This document shows, piece after piece, positions 11,843 through 20,553 of a stretch of 34,223 bases of DNA. Under the pieces are notes generated by a model, which had not been told where the DNA came from, did no database searches, and worked only from the letters and a program-made list of their open reading frames with translations. The stretch is from assembly GCA_017390825.1 (NCBI GenBank), contig JAFPAK010000346.1, forward strand, positions 1-34,223, in the 5' to 3' direction. A program made the position numbers and the translations under genes. How positions within the stretch are numbered: position 1 is the stretch's first letter; every line of letters starts with the position of its first letter. The stretch is from Clostridia bacterium (GTDB lineage: Bacteria; Bacillota_A; Clostridia; Oscillospirales; Acutalibacteraceae).

Positions 11843-13954
11843 CTAAATGCCCCTTTCTGTCTTTTTCTTTGGTGCTGTTCTTTGCCTTTTCTGTTCAGGT
11901 GTTTTCTGCTTTAGCTTTTCAGCTATCGGTTTGTGTTCCGTTTTTTCATCATTTACAGCATTAGCAAGGTCTGAGAGTGAAATACTCTTGCCGGCTTTGA
12001 CCTGTGCTTCAAGCTCTGCAACTGTCGGCTTTTTATCACCGTTATTCAATATGCCGTCAATCATTCCGTAATCATCTTCGGTTGATATTTCAGCATTTTT
12101 AAGATAGTTGCTTTTGTTGAAATCGGGAAGCTCTCTGAAACCAAAGCTATCGCAGTAATGATATGATACCTCACCGTTCTGTTTTATGGCAAGGATGTCG
12201 CTTACCGATAAACTGTGACCCGTAAAATCAAGCGGTCTGTCAACGTTATATTTCTGATATGCCGCTTCAAGTGTAGCTGATACCGTTTCTTTCGGCTCGA
12301 TTGTTGCCGTATAGATAGGTTCATAATCATCACGGCTCGGTGCTTCGGAAAGGCTGTCATATCTCATAAACATAAGATTTTTCGGGTCATCATTCGGAAT
12401 CTGATAGATGAGAATGGCATTGTTGGGATTTTCGTTAAATCTCTTTTCAATATCACGGGCAGGAACATCAGCTTTTATTCGTTCCCAGTCAGAAACCTCA
12501 ATGCCAAAAATACCGTAATGGTCAATTATATCGTTTTCGCTTACAACCATTGCTTCGGTATTATCGGTATGCAGACAGTAAATCGTCACATCTCTGTCCA
12601 TCAGTTCTCTTGCTCTGTCTTTTGAAAGCGGGAGCATATTGCTGTCGGTGTAACCGTAGTTTTCCATCATCTGAACCGTTATTGTCGGGTCGGGAAGCTC
12701 TGACATTGAGTTTTCTTCAATGCCGGGTATTTCTGCCGTATCCTGCTGTTCGGCAATAGGCTCGTCTTTTACATACGGAGTGAGTCTGTCCAAAAGTGAC
12801 TGTGCTGTTTGGCTGTATTCTGTATTGTCATTGATAATACCACGAAGCCAATCGGCGATACCCGAACAATTACCGCTTGAAATATCACCCACAAGGTCAC
12901 TAATGTTACCCTGTGGGTCACTTACACGGTCATTGTAATCGTATGTATCGTAGTCATAGGCAAAACGGTCAAGATCGGTTGCGAGTGCCGTTATGGGGTC
13001 TGCTTTGGCAGAAAGATCAATGCCTTGTTCTTTGCAGACCTCTTTGAAATTGCGGTCTATTGCGGTAATGAGTTCTGATGAAGTCTTATTTATCGTTTCA
13101 AGACTTGCTTTGAGTTCTTTCAGCTCTTTATCGCTCGACCAGGAAGCAAGATAGCCGAATGAGTTGTCGCTTGTTTCAATGCCGTAATATGCACATACGG
13201 CATAGGCGATACTTTCCGCTTCAACTTCTTCTGTGTGACGGTCTTTTCTTTCGACATCGGTTTCACCCTTATTCCTTCTTGAATAATTGTGAAGTGTTGC
13301 GTGTGTCATTTCGTGAATTGCAGCACAGACCGTCTGTGTTTCGCTCATTCCTTCTCGCAGAGTGATACTCTGATTATCGTAACTGAAAAATCCGTCAGCA
13401 CCGTTTTCAATAGGCTTGAAATCAATAGGTACGGGAGAACTTCTTTTGATAGCTTCCATAAAAGCATCATAGTGTTCCACATTTCCGGTTAAATCAGATG
13501 AGAGTTCGGGCAAGGGTTTACCTTCGGTCTGCGAAACGTCAAAAACAGATACAACCTTGAATGTTGATGTGCTGACCTCTGCAACTTCCTTTATCGGCTG
13601 TCCGTTTTCATCGAGCATGGGAAGTTTTGTGTCGGGGTCGAGTTTATCTTTTTCGATTTTCTTTTTGAACGGTGCGGGCGCAATAATCTTTATGCCTTTT
13701 TCGCCACGTTTGACATTTCTGCCGAATGAATCCTTCCACTTGTTAAATCCTGCAACAAGGGAAGCATCAGGCTTTTGCATAAAGATAAGCATTTGGTTGT
13801 TTACACTGTATCTGTGGAAACGGCTCATTGTCTGCAAATACTGTTTGTATTTATCTGAGGCAAACAACTCTTTTATGCCGTTTTCGATACTGTCAGTAAT
13901 TTCTTTCAGCTTTTCTTTATCGCTCTTGAAAGCACCTTTTGTATTGTCAGCCAT
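11843..13954 (-). CDS. ArdC-like antirestriction protein with zincin, YodL and DUF4316 domains
   Basis: A 703-residue protein. Residues about 10-100 are an ArdC N-terminal domain (SRFHRYSVNNQMLIFMQKP, VKRGEKGIKIIAP), known in ArdC to bind single-stranded DNA. Residues about 130-270 form a zinc-metallopeptidase-like domain with HEMTH near 212-216 and a downstream EEVEAESIAYAV helix that can supply the third ligand. The C-terminal half contains a YodL-like segment (NAILIYQIPNDDPKNLMFMRYDSL, split around residues 525-550) and a DUF4316-like end (YGMIDGILNN, KSISLSDLANAV). ArdC-type proteins help transferred DNA survive restriction in the recipient; the roles of YodL and DUF4316 are unknown. The start follows GAGGAA. 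It shares its ArdC-N domain with the giant protein nearby, so the element carries two versions. Confidence 0.88.
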   Translation of the reverse strand: MADNTKGAFKSDKEKLKEITDSIENGIKELFASDKYKQYLQTMSRFHRYSVNNQMLIFMQKPDASLVAGFNKWKDSFGRNVKRGEKGIKIIAPAPFKKKIEKDKLDPDTKLPMLDENGQPIKEVAEVSTSTFKVVSVFDVSQTEGKPLPELSSDLTGNVEHYDAFMEAIKRSSPVPIDFKPIENGADGFFSYDNQSITLREGMSETQTVCAAIHEMTHATLHNYSRRNKGETDVERKDRHTEEVEAESIAYAVCAYYGIETSDNSFGYLASWSSDKELKELKASLETINKTSSELITAIDRNFKEVCKEQGIDLSAKADPITALATDLDRFAYDYDTYDYNDRVSDPQGNISDLVGDISSGNCSGIADWLRGIINDNTEYSQTAQSLLDRLTPYVKDEPIAEQQDTAEIPGIEENSMSELPDPTITVQMMENYGYTDSNMLPLSKDRARELMDRDVTIYCLHTDNTEAMVVSENDIIDHYGIFGIEVSDWERIKADVPARDIEKRFNENPNNAILIYQIPNDDPKNLMFMRYDSLSEAPSRDDYEPIYTATIEPKETVSATLEAAYQKYNVDRPLDFTGHSLSVSDILAIKQNGEVSYHYCDSFGFRELPDFNKSNYLKNAEISTEDDYGMIDGILNNGDKKPTVAELEAQVKAGKSISLSDLANAVNDEKTEHKPIAEKLKQKTPEQKRQRTAPKKKTERGI

Positions 13955-13964
13955 AATATTCCTC

Positions 13965-14531
13965 CTATTCTATAATGGTTACTTCGTGATACTCACCGAA
14001 CTCGTTTATCCACTCTCGAGCTTCTTTTGATGAGCCGTCATAAAAGATGTCAACAACATTTCCGTTCACTTCACTACCCGTATCAACGGCTTTGAGCTGT
14101 ATTCCGTTCACTTCGATTATGCTTCCGAGAGGAATTACATCGGGGTCAACGGCACAAGTTTTGAGATGTTCAGATGTTGCACCCGTAGAAGTTGCATAAC
14201 CCCATTTACCGCCGTCACTTGACGGAGTGTAAACTGTTATTCTGAAATTCTTGCCGTTTGTCTTTTTATTGACTGAACGGCTTGAAGACATTTCGGTTTT
14301 GGGTTTCTCTCTAATTCTTTCGGTGGTTATCTCTGCGGTTGTTTCGGGTACGGTAACGGTTGTTATTTCGGTTGGTTTAACTGTTGTTATTTCAGTTGCT
14401 TCGACACTTGCATAATACGGAACTGAAAAATCTTCGGGATTTATTTCATGTACTGCAAGTTCAACGAATATGCCAAACAATAAAGTGAATATCCCGAGTC
14501 CGATAAGATATGGGGTATATTTCTTGTTCAA
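13965..14531 (-). CDS. membrane-anchored 3D-domain cell-wall protein
   Basis: A 188-residue protein with one N-terminal membrane segment (PYLIGLGIFTLLFGIFVELAV), a Thr/Glu-rich linker (residues about 45-95, e.g. TEITTVKPTEITTVTVPETT), and a C-terminal 3D domain at about 100-188. The 3D domain, shared with MltA-type lytic transglycosylases and Firmicute wall proteins such as YabE/YocH, is recognised by FRITVYTP, CAVDPDVIPLGSIIEVNG, KAVDTGSEVNGNVVDIFYD, with the conserved aspartates present. A peptidoglycan-cleaving role during mating-pore assembly is plausible. Translation starts at TTG 14529-14531, eight bases after AGGAG. Immediately upstream lies the 113-base structured element. Confidence 0.82.
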   Translation of the reverse strand: MNKKYTPYLIGLGIFTLLFGIFVELAVHEINPEDFSVPYYASVEATEITTVKPTEITTVTVPETTAEITTERIREKPKTEMSSSRSVNKKTNGKNFRITVYTPSSDGGKWGYATSTGATSEHLKTCAVDPDVIPLGSIIEVNGIQLKAVDTGSEVNGNVVDIFYDGSSKEAREWINEFGEYHEVTIIE

Positions 14532-14555
14532 AGTTGTACTCCTTTGTCTTGGAAT

Positions 14556-14668
14556 AGTGGAAAAAGTACCGCAAAAATAGGGGTAAAGGTCAAACTACCT
14601 TTACCCCTTGATTACCGCACTCTGAATCCGTTGATATATAAGGGTTTCCGAGTGCTACTTTTTCCACT
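14556..14668. repeat. 113-base nested inverted-repeat element (three-way junction)
   Basis: The gap between the 3D-domain gene and the Cys-rich VLP gene is almost wholly filled by nested inverted repeats. Perfect 13-base outer arms lie at 14556-14568 and 14656-14668 (AGTGGAAAAAGTA and its complement). Inside are a perfect 11-base hairpin at 14580-14590/14597-14607 (GGGGTAAAGGT, loop CAAACT) and a second stem at 14617-14622/14650-14655 (GCACTC/GAGTGC) that continues inward with five more pairs across two mismatches. The predicted fold is a three-way junction on either strand. No U-run follows, so it is not a simple terminator. Candidates are a structured RNA, a small non-autonomous element (no target-site duplication seen), or a protein-binding or recombination site. 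Confidence 0.8.
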
Positions 14669-14670
14669 TT

Positions 14671-15027
14671 TCAGTTTCTTTTTCTTTGCATATACAATGC
14701 TTTTTGTCGCCTTATTCTGATTCTTGCACAGCTTATGCAATAGAGCTGATTATGATGCTTTTTTATAAAGGGGTTATTGCAATCTTTGCATAACCCTTTT
14801 TGCTTTTGGTTTAATATTTCATCTTCCAAATCAGGACGCAACGGCAGAACGGCTCTGCGGAAATACTGACACAATAACGAATAAGTAATCAGCTGAGGAC
14901 AGCAATGAGTTTCACCGTCATCGAGAAGCAGACAGTTTCCTTCGTCATAATTGCAACACTCATTTTTAACGAGAGTATTTACACTTATTCTTTGTTTTTC
15001 GGTAAGTCTTGGTAAAGGCTTATTCAT
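14671..15027 (-). CDS. cysteine-rich VLP-domain protein
   Basis: A 118-residue basic protein resembling the cysteine-rich VLP family of Clostridial conjugative elements. The N-terminal half has KNECCNYDEGNCLLLDD and THCCPQ, and includes the stretch AVLPLRPDLE. A second cluster, CKDCNNPFI to LYCISCARIRIRRQKA, forms a likely zinc ribbon (CxxC...CxxC) followed by an Arg/Lys-rich tail. The layout suggests nucleic-acid or protein binding, but no function is established. Its ATG overlaps the topB stop by eight bases, so translation is coupled to topB. Confidence 0.8.
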   Translation of the reverse strand: MNKPLPRLTEKQRISVNTLVKNECCNYDEGNCLLLDDGETHCCPQLITYSLLCQYFRRAVLPLRPDLEDEILNQKQKGLCKDCNNPFIKKHHNQLYCISCARIRIRRQKALYMQRKRN

Positions 15028-17053
15028 TTTTCACTCTGTATCTCACTTTTTCACCGTTATCAGTAAACGTCAGCGTTATTGACTTATTTCCGCTTTTGAT
15101 TTCCGTATATCCTTTGGAAAGCAAATCAACCGCCATTTTCTTGGAAATTGATATATCCTGCGACAGCAAGAAAGTATTGTCTTTCCAAAAAGCGAATTTG
15201 CATCCGTTCTTTTCACAATGGAAACCGTTTTTGCCTTCGGTAACATTACCGCCGCATCGGGGACATTTGCCGACAATTTCTCTGCCGGAAGGGAATAAGA
15301 CATCGACATCGTGAACGGGAGCATACTCATCAATGATTTCAATTATCATTTCGCTGATTTCACTCATAAAATCTTCGGGTTCCATATCGCCCTTTTCGAT
15401 AAGTTTGAGCTTGTGTTCCCATTCTGCCGTAAGAAGCGGAGATTGGATTTGCTCGGGAAGAACCGTGATGAGTGACTTGCCCGTAAATGTAGGAACAAGA
15501 GAAACGGTCTTTTTGTTATTCTTTCGCTGAACAAATCCCGTTGCAATGAGTTTTTCAATCATAGCAGCTCTTGTTGCGGGAGTTCCGAGACCCTTTCTTT
15601 CAGCATCTTCGGGAGTTTCTTTTGCTCCTGCGTTTTCCATAGCTGAAAGCAAAGTATCTTCGGTGTAATTCGGCTTGGATTTTGTGAAGTTTTCTTTCAA
15701 ATCAATATTGTTGATTTCAAAAACGTCACCTTCCTCAATGTCAAACTGCATTTCGGGTTCTTCGGAATCTTCGCTTTCTTCTTCAATAAAAGTTTTCCAT
15801 CCGTAGCTTTCGACATTACGGTAAGTAAAGGTGAATTCCGTATCTCCGCAACGGATAAATGCTTTTTCGAGGAAATAGTAGAAAGGTTCGGAAACTGCAC
15901 ACAGAAGTCTTATTGCAATCATTGTGAGAATGTTAATCTCACCTGCATCAAGTGAAGCAAGGTCAAGATTTGCGACATTCTTTGTGGGGATGATAGCGTG
16001 ATGGTCGGTTACTTTCTTGTTGTTAATAACCTTCAGCTCGTCATACTCGGATATTGTTCTGTTAATCAGAATTGCAGAAGCATTGATAAGTTCGGGAATG
16101 GATTTCTCCATATCGCTTGTGAGGTATCGGGCATCTGTACGGGGGTAAGTGCAGAGCTTCTTTTCATAAAGTGTCTGAACGATATTCAAAGTCTGCTGTG
16201 CCGTATATCCGAGTTTCTTGTTTGCATCTCTCTGGAGGGAAGTAAGGTCATAGAGCAAAGGTGCTTTTTCTTCCTTTGCCTGACAAGCAACTCTGTAACA
16301 AGTTGCGAAATCATGGTTTTTACAATCTGCAAGGATTTTTTCGGCATCTTCCTTGCTTTCGATTTTATCTGTTTTTGCCTTGAAGTTACCGCTTTCAAGT
16401 TCAATGTTGTAATACGGTGTCGGTTCAAAAGCATCAATTTCCGCCTGACGGGAAATGATGAGGGCAAGAGTGGGTGTTACCACTCTGCCGACATTAAGGG
16501 TGCGATGATAGATAACCGAAAAGAATCGGGTAAGATTTATGCCTACAAGCCAGTCAGCCTTTGCTCTGCAATCGGCGGCGAAATACAGATTATCGTAAAA
16601 CTTTGAAGGTTTGAGATGCTTAAAGCCTTCAATAATGGCTTCATCTTCCATTGATGAAATCCAAAGTCTTTTTACGGGTTTTCTGCATTCGGAAAGTTTA
16701 AACATATTTCTGAATATGAGTTCGCCTTCACGGCCCGCATCGCAGGCGTTTATAATTTCGGCTACATCTTTGCGATACATAAGGGATTTAAGGATTTTGA
16801 AATGGTCATATTTGATTTTATCGGCTATCTTCAATCTCCACGGAGCAGGAAGAATGGGTAAATCTTCCTTTCTCCATATTGCATATTTGCCGTCATAACT
16901 GTCGGCATTTGCGAGAGTGTCAAGATGACCTAAACACCAAGAAATGATGTATTTATCATTTTCGATATAACCGTCTTTTCTGTTTTTAACGCCGAGTGCG
17001 TTTGCGATGTTGATAGCAACAGAAGGCTTTTCAGTGATAATGAGCTGTTTCAA
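15020..17053 (-). CDS. topB: DNA topoisomerase III (type IA), conjugative-element form
   Basis: About 677 residues. It begins KQLIITEKPSVA, the usual Toprim start. The Toprim acidic motif DAGREGELIFR lies near residue 105. The type IA catalytic tyrosine is in CTYPRTDARYLT near residue 306. The C-terminus has a zinc-ribbon-like Toprim_Crpt module (CPRCGGNVTEG...CEKNGCKFAFWKD) at about 605-645. The enzyme breaks and passes single DNA strands to relax negative supercoils and resolve interlinked DNA; in such elements it probably supports transfer or replication. I prefer TTG at 17051-17053, ten bases after GGAGG and matching the family start, over the TTG three codons earlier. The upstream DUF4366 gene stops six bases before this start, and the next gene overlaps the topB stop. 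Confidence 0.93.
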   Translation of the reverse strand: MKQLIITEKPSVAINIANALGVKNRKDGYIENDKYIISWCLGHLDTLANADSYDGKYAIWRKEDLPILPAPWRLKIADKIKYDHFKILKSLMYRKDVAEIINACDAGREGELIFRNMFKLSECRKPVKRLWISSMEDEAIIEGFKHLKPSKFYDNLYFAADCRAKADWLVGINLTRFFSVIYHRTLNVGRVVTPTLALIISRQAEIDAFEPTPYYNIELESGNFKAKTDKIESKEDAEKILADCKNHDFATCYRVACQAKEEKAPLLYDLTSLQRDANKKLGYTAQQTLNIVQTLYEKKLCTYPRTDARYLTSDMEKSIPELINASAILINRTISEYDELKVINNKKVTDHHAIIPTKNVANLDLASLDAGEINILTMIAIRLLCAVSEPFYYFLEKAFIRCGDTEFTFTYRNVESYGWKTFIEEESEDSEEPEMQFDIEEGDVFEINNIDLKENFTKSKPNYTEDTLLSAMENAGAKETPEDAERKGLGTPATRAAMIEKLIATGFVQRKNNKKTVSLVPTFTGKSLITVLPEQIQSPLLTAEWEHKLKLIEKGDMEPEDFMSEISEMIIEIIDEYAPVHDVDVLFPSGREIVGKCPRCGGNVTEGKNGFHCEKNGCKFAFWKDNTFLLSQDISISKKMAVDLLSKGYTEIKSGNKSITLTFTDNGEKVRYRVKNE

Positions 17054-17058
17054 GATTA

Positions 17059-17862
17059 TCAAGCCTCCGTTTCATCGTCATCGGCTTCATCAACTTCGTA
17101 TTCTTCTTCATAACCGCCGTCAAAATCGTCATCTACATCGGGTTCTGAAACGGGAGTATTGGTTTTCTTGCCGTTTTTAAACTTAAAATGATAGATAGCA
17201 TAACCGGCGCCTGCAAGTGCGACAACTACAAGAAGAATAATACCGCCTTTACCCTTTGATTCATTTTCATCGGGTTCTTCTTCGGTACTTGTTGTATCTT
17301 CTGTGGTCGGTTCGGTTGTCTGTTCGGTTACTGCACACTGAGCAAGATTTACCTTGCAGAGTTCACATTCGGTATTAACCTTGCCGTCTTTGCACTTATC
17401 CTTGCAGGAACAAGTTGCAACCTCTACTTCACCGTCATTGATAAGAGCCATAAGGTCGGCTTCATCAACCAAGTTGAGCAAGTACACGTTCTCTTTATCA
17501 CCGTCACGGTCAATTACAATGTAGAAGGTGTTACCGCTTTTACTTGTAACGGTCAAAAACTGTTTGCTCTTGATTTCTTCATCTTCCTTGCCTGATGTGA
17601 TATATCCGCCCATCTGCAAAAAATCGTCAATGAGTGACATATTACCGCTGGGAGTAAGTTCGTTTGTCTTATCACCCGTATAGGGGATATCAACATCAGT
17701 TTTTGAGATTGTAATACTGTCAATGGAAGAAGGAATAGAAGTGTTACCGCTTTCATCGGAAGCATAATAGCTTTCAGCAGCAAAAGCGGGTATAGAAAAT
17801 GCCATTATGACAAGCATAACGGCTACAATGCTGAAAATTGCTTTGAGATTAGTTTTCTTCAC
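17059..17862 (-). CDS. DUF4366 (CD1107-like) membrane protein
   Basis: About 267 residues. It has a signal peptide (IFSIVAVMLVIMAFSIPAFA), an extracellular domain with a Cys cluster (CSCKDKCKDGKVNTECELCKVNLAQC) near residues 150-176, a Thr/Glu-rich linker, a membrane segment (GGIILLVVVALAGAGYAIYHF) near 205-228, and a very acidic cytoplasmic tail ending DEADDDETEA. This is the DUF4366/CD1107 family, regularly encoded between topB and VirB4-type genes, and it is thought to be part of the transfer apparatus at the envelope. I choose GTG 17860-17862, eight bases after AAAGGAG, because the earlier GTG overlaps that site. The start overlaps the DUF4315 gene end, indicating coupling. Confidence 0.87.
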   Translation of the reverse strand: MKKTNLKAIFSIVAVMLVIMAFSIPAFAAESYYASDESGNTSIPSSIDSITISKTDVDIPYTGDKTNELTPSGNMSLIDDFLQMGGYITSGKEDEEIKSKQFLTVTSKSGNTFYIVIDRDGDKENVYLLNLVDEADLMALINDGEVEVATCSCKDKCKDGKVNTECELCKVNLAQCAVTEQTTEPTTEDTTSTEEEPDENESKGKGGIILLVVVALAGAGYAIYHFKFKNGKKTNTPVSEPDVDDDFDGGYEEEYEVDEADDDETEA

Positions 17863-18067
17863 TCGCAGCACTCCTTTCTTTTATTCTCTTTAAGAGTTCG
17901 GGTAATTCGCTGATGTCGATATTTATTGCTCTTACCATACCCACGATTTCGATGTTTTCGAGCTTTTCAATCTCGTCATCAATTACCGAATTTCTCTGTT
18001 TGAGTTTATCAATTTTTTCGTTGTTTTTTGATTTCTCATCTTTGAGTTTTTGGATTTTGGGATTCAT
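17849..18067 (-). CDS. DUF4315-family small coiled-coil protein
   Basis: The 72-residue protein starts at ATG 18065-18067, which follows AAGGCGG; the longer open frame upstream overlaps the end of the NlpC/P60 gene and lacks a site. Residues 3-40 are a strong Lys/Glu coiled coil (KLKDEKSKNNEKIDKLKQRN), followed by VGMVRAINIDISELPELLKRIKE. This matches DUF4315, which in Tn1549-type elements sits between the CD1108-type hydrolase and DUF4366 genes, exactly as here. Function is unknown; a structural or assembly role in the transfer complex is inferred from context. Confidence 0.85.
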   Translation of the reverse strand: MNPKIQKLKDEKSKNNEKIDKLKQRNSVIDDEIEKLENIEIVGMVRAINIDISELPELLKRIKERSAASEEN

Positions 18068-18080
18068 AATACCGCCTTTC

Positions 18081-19769
18081 TTATGGCAGTCTGCCGTAAG
18101 CATAAAAGTGTTCCTGCCAATATGATTTTGTAAGCGATTCATACTGTATAGGGTCTCCGCAATGGAGCATCATATTGTTGCCGACATAAATGCCGACGTG
18201 CGTAACGGTTCTGCCCGCATCGTAAGTGTTTTTGAAGAACACCAAATCGCCGGGTTTAACATTAACGGAAGAAACGGGAGTGCAAAGGTCATAAAGACCT
18301 TGCGCTGTCGGTCTGCCGACACTCCAACCGCAATGGTTATATACCCACGATACGAAACCTGAACAGTCAAATGATGTACTCGGTGAACTGCCGCCGAAAA
18401 CATACGGATATCCGAGATATTTTTCGGCTTCGGCTATGATAGATGCAAACCGTTCATCGGTCAGAGCTGATGCAGGAATTTCATAGTCCTCATATTCCGT
18501 GTTGTAGTATCTGTCAACATATTCGGAATCAGGATAAAGATCGGGACGGTTGCCGAGAGTTGCCATATATACCGAATACAGTTCAAGTTTTTCTTCGGAC
18601 ATAATCTGCGAAGGAACGTGTGAAAGGTTGTTGTTTTTCAGAGTGACGTAACAAATGTAATAGTTGTAAGGCACTTGAACCGTATATGAAACAATCTGCG
18701 GAATGAGATTTCCTTCGTCATCTACATACCATTCAATTCTGTATCGTGTTTCTTCCCGGTATCTGACTTCGGTTATGACTTGCTCGGTAAGGGTGTACTG
18801 TTTATCAAAAAGTGTCTGAATATCTCCCTGAACTTGGTCGATTGTCCATTCACCTTGATGTAAAGCTGTGAGAGCCGATAAAAGAACATACGGGTCGTGA
18901 TAGATTTCATCAACCGTGAAATGATATTCGTGATACCCGTGTGTACTTTCGTAATTATCAATGGTGTATTTAAGAGTGTTTTCAAGAGCCGAATACTTTT
19001 CTTCTGCTTGTTTCATAGCTTCATCGGTACTCGGATAACTTGTAAGACCCATTCCGCCTACACCTGATTGAACGAAAACGGTAGCTGATGAAAACATAGA
19101 AAAAATAAGCAGGACGGCGAGAACTACGCCGCCCGCTATAAGTACACCTTTCTTATGCTTAACAACAAAGTCTTTTACTTTCTTTGCCGCTTCCTTGCTT
19201 TTTTGAGCAGTTTTAGCGGATGCTGATGCAGAGTGTGAAGCTGTCGCACCCTTATGTGCCGTTTTCATAGCTGCATACTCTTTCTTTATTGCCCGTTTCT
19301 GTTGCCATCTCGAATACGGATTTGATGAAAACTGCGGATTCTGTTCCTGTGACTGTTTAAAGAGAGCATCCACATTGGCTTTGTCAGCCTTTTTCTCCGC
19401 TCTTGCAGTTTCACGGTACGGTTTCAGTTTACGGCTTCTTTCAATTCGGTTTCCCGTTCTGACCGCACCTTCAACACCTTGCTCAATCTTGTGAACGCTC
19501 TCTACACCTACATTTTCATCTTCCGTTTCGGAAACCTTTTTATGAACCGTCGCAGATGCAACATTTATCGGAGCTTTTTTGACTTCGCTTGTCAGCTTCG
19601 ATGAGGGTTTGGGTTTATCCACATCTTCGTGGAATATCTTTTTGGGGATTTTCTTTTCAGCTTTTTCAAGTTTATCTACCGCTTTATCGGCTTTCTTGGC
19701 AGCTTTCTTTACTTTGGGAGCTTTCAGTTCTTCGTCGGTAAATTGCAGTCTTGGTACTCGTTTACTCAT
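18081..19769 (-). CDS. CD1108-type membrane-anchored NlpC/P60 peptidoglycan hydrolase
   Basis: A 562-residue protein. Residues 1-205 are a highly basic, Lys/Ala-rich cytoplasmic region. A membrane segment (KGVLIAGGVVLAVLLIFSMF) lies near 208-228, then an extracellular domain rich in Tyr and Glu to about 440. A C-terminal NlpC/P60 domain covers about 445-562 with catalytic Cys in FDCSGFVSWVY (near 467), His in THVGIYVG (near 524) and a polar third position near MLHCG. These enzymes cut the peptide stems of peptidoglycan, and in conjugative systems the VirB1/Orf14/TcpG-like member opens the wall for the channel. It lies between the BRO-like gene and DUF4315. Full length for the family, with no missing catalytic residue visible. 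Confidence 0.92.
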   Translation of the reverse strand: MSKRVPRLQFTDEELKAPKVKKAAKKADKAVDKLEKAEKKIPKKIFHEDVDKPKPSSKLTSEVKKAPINVASATVHKKVSETEDENVGVESVHKIEQGVEGAVRTGNRIERSRKLKPYRETARAEKKADKANVDALFKQSQEQNPQFSSNPYSRWQQKRAIKKEYAAMKTAHKGATASHSASASAKTAQKSKEAAKKVKDFVVKHKKGVLIAGGVVLAVLLIFSMFSSATVFVQSGVGGMGLTSYPSTDEAMKQAEEKYSALENTLKYTIDNYESTHGYHEYHFTVDEIYHDPYVLLSALTALHQGEWTIDQVQGDIQTLFDKQYTLTEQVITEVRYREETRYRIEWYVDDEGNLIPQIVSYTVQVPYNYYICYVTLKNNNLSHVPSQIMSEEKLELYSVYMATLGNRPDLYPDSEYVDRYYNTEYEDYEIPASALTDERFASIIAEAEKYLGYPYVFGGSSPSTSFDCSGFVSWVYNHCGWSVGRPTAQGLYDLCTPVSSVNVKPGDLVFFKNTYDAGRTVTHVGIYVGNNMMLHCGDPIQYESLTKSYWQEHFYAYGRLP

Positions 19770-19789
19770 AAAATGCCCCCTTTAACGGG

Positions 19790-20527
19790 TCAAGCAACTC
19801 TGTGTCTATCGCCATTGGGGTATTCGGCGTAAATACCTTCAACTGCAACAAGAACACCGTATTTTTCTTCGATTATACTGAGTGCATCTGTTACTTCATT
19901 GAAAACGTCAATAATATTAAACATTTCTGTATCGGTTTCATCGGTATCGAAGGTTTCATCACAGTCTGCTTTGCACTCATGACAAACATTATTCGGGTTG
20001 CTGTCACTTTCGCAGTCGAAGCATTCATCGCAGTTGTCACAGTCACCGTCACAATAACAATCATCAAAATGTTCGCACTCGGAACAATAATCGTAATCAT
20101 CATCGATATTATTGATGTCATCAACTTTTTCTTTTTCGATTTCATCATTGGCGATAATGTCTGCAACTTTATTGAGTTCATCAGCTTTTTTATATGCCTG
20201 ATTAAAAGCATCGACAATTGTTGCATATTCAAGAAGCAGGTCAACCGCATTGGAAAGGTTTGAATGCTCGAAAATTCGCATAGTGTCAGTAAAATTAACA
20301 AAATTCATTTTTCGGATACCGACATCTGTCATGTGATAGAATCGCTGAACCTTCTTACAATATTTGTTCACGCAAGTCCTGTAGTCCTGAATGTTGAACG
20401 CTCGGCAAACATCTTTTGCACAGAAGAAAACAACTCCATCTTCCCAAAGCACTCGGACTTCACCTATGCTTTCTAAACCTATCGTGCATCTGATTACGTT
20501 ATCAGTCTTTATAATATCCTTTATCAT
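19790..20527 (-). CDS. BRO-N-like protein with Asp/Cys-rich C-terminal region
   Basis: A 245-residue acidic protein unlike the usual transfer genes. Residues about 15-110 resemble a BRO-N (phage antirepressor) domain: VRVLWEDGVVFFCAKDVCRAF, a Y/T/C-rich middle (DYRTCVNKYCKKV) and VNFTDTMRIFEHSNL. Residues about 140-195 are extremely Asp/Cys-rich, with pairs such as CSECEH, CYCDGDCDNCDECFDC and CHECKADC, suggesting metal binding or disulfides. The tail (ALSIIEEKYGVLVAVEGIYAEYP) is ordinary. BRO-N domains bind DNA or act as switch proteins in phages. The gene has its own AAGGAG and lies between VirB4 and the NlpC/P60 gene, where such an ORF is not part of the standard core. BRO-N similarity is by eye and moderate. 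Confidence 0.6.
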   Translation of the reverse strand: MIKDIIKTDNVIRCTIGLESIGEVRVLWEDGVVFFCAKDVCRAFNIQDYRTCVNKYCKKVQRFYHMTDVGIRKMNFVNFTDTMRIFEHSNLSNAVDLLLEYATIVDAFNQAYKKADELNKVADIIANDEIEKEKVDDINNIDDDYDYCSECEHFDDCYCDGDCDNCDECFDCESDSNPNNVCHECKADCDETFDTDETDTEMFNIIDVFNEVTDALSIIEEKYGVLVAVEGIYAEYPNGDRHRVA

Positions 20528-20553
20528 TTTAAAAAACTCCTTATAGTAAAGTA

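Noticed and set aside
15998..16606. 202-codon plus-strand open frame opposite topB
   Set aside because: Antisense to conserved topoisomerase sequence; no domain, and low-complexity hydrophobic translation.
19802..20301. Overlapping frames on both strands in the Cys-rich gene
   Set aside because: Both are by-products of the GAT/TGT-rich sequence encoding the Asp/Cys stretch; neither has a binding site.
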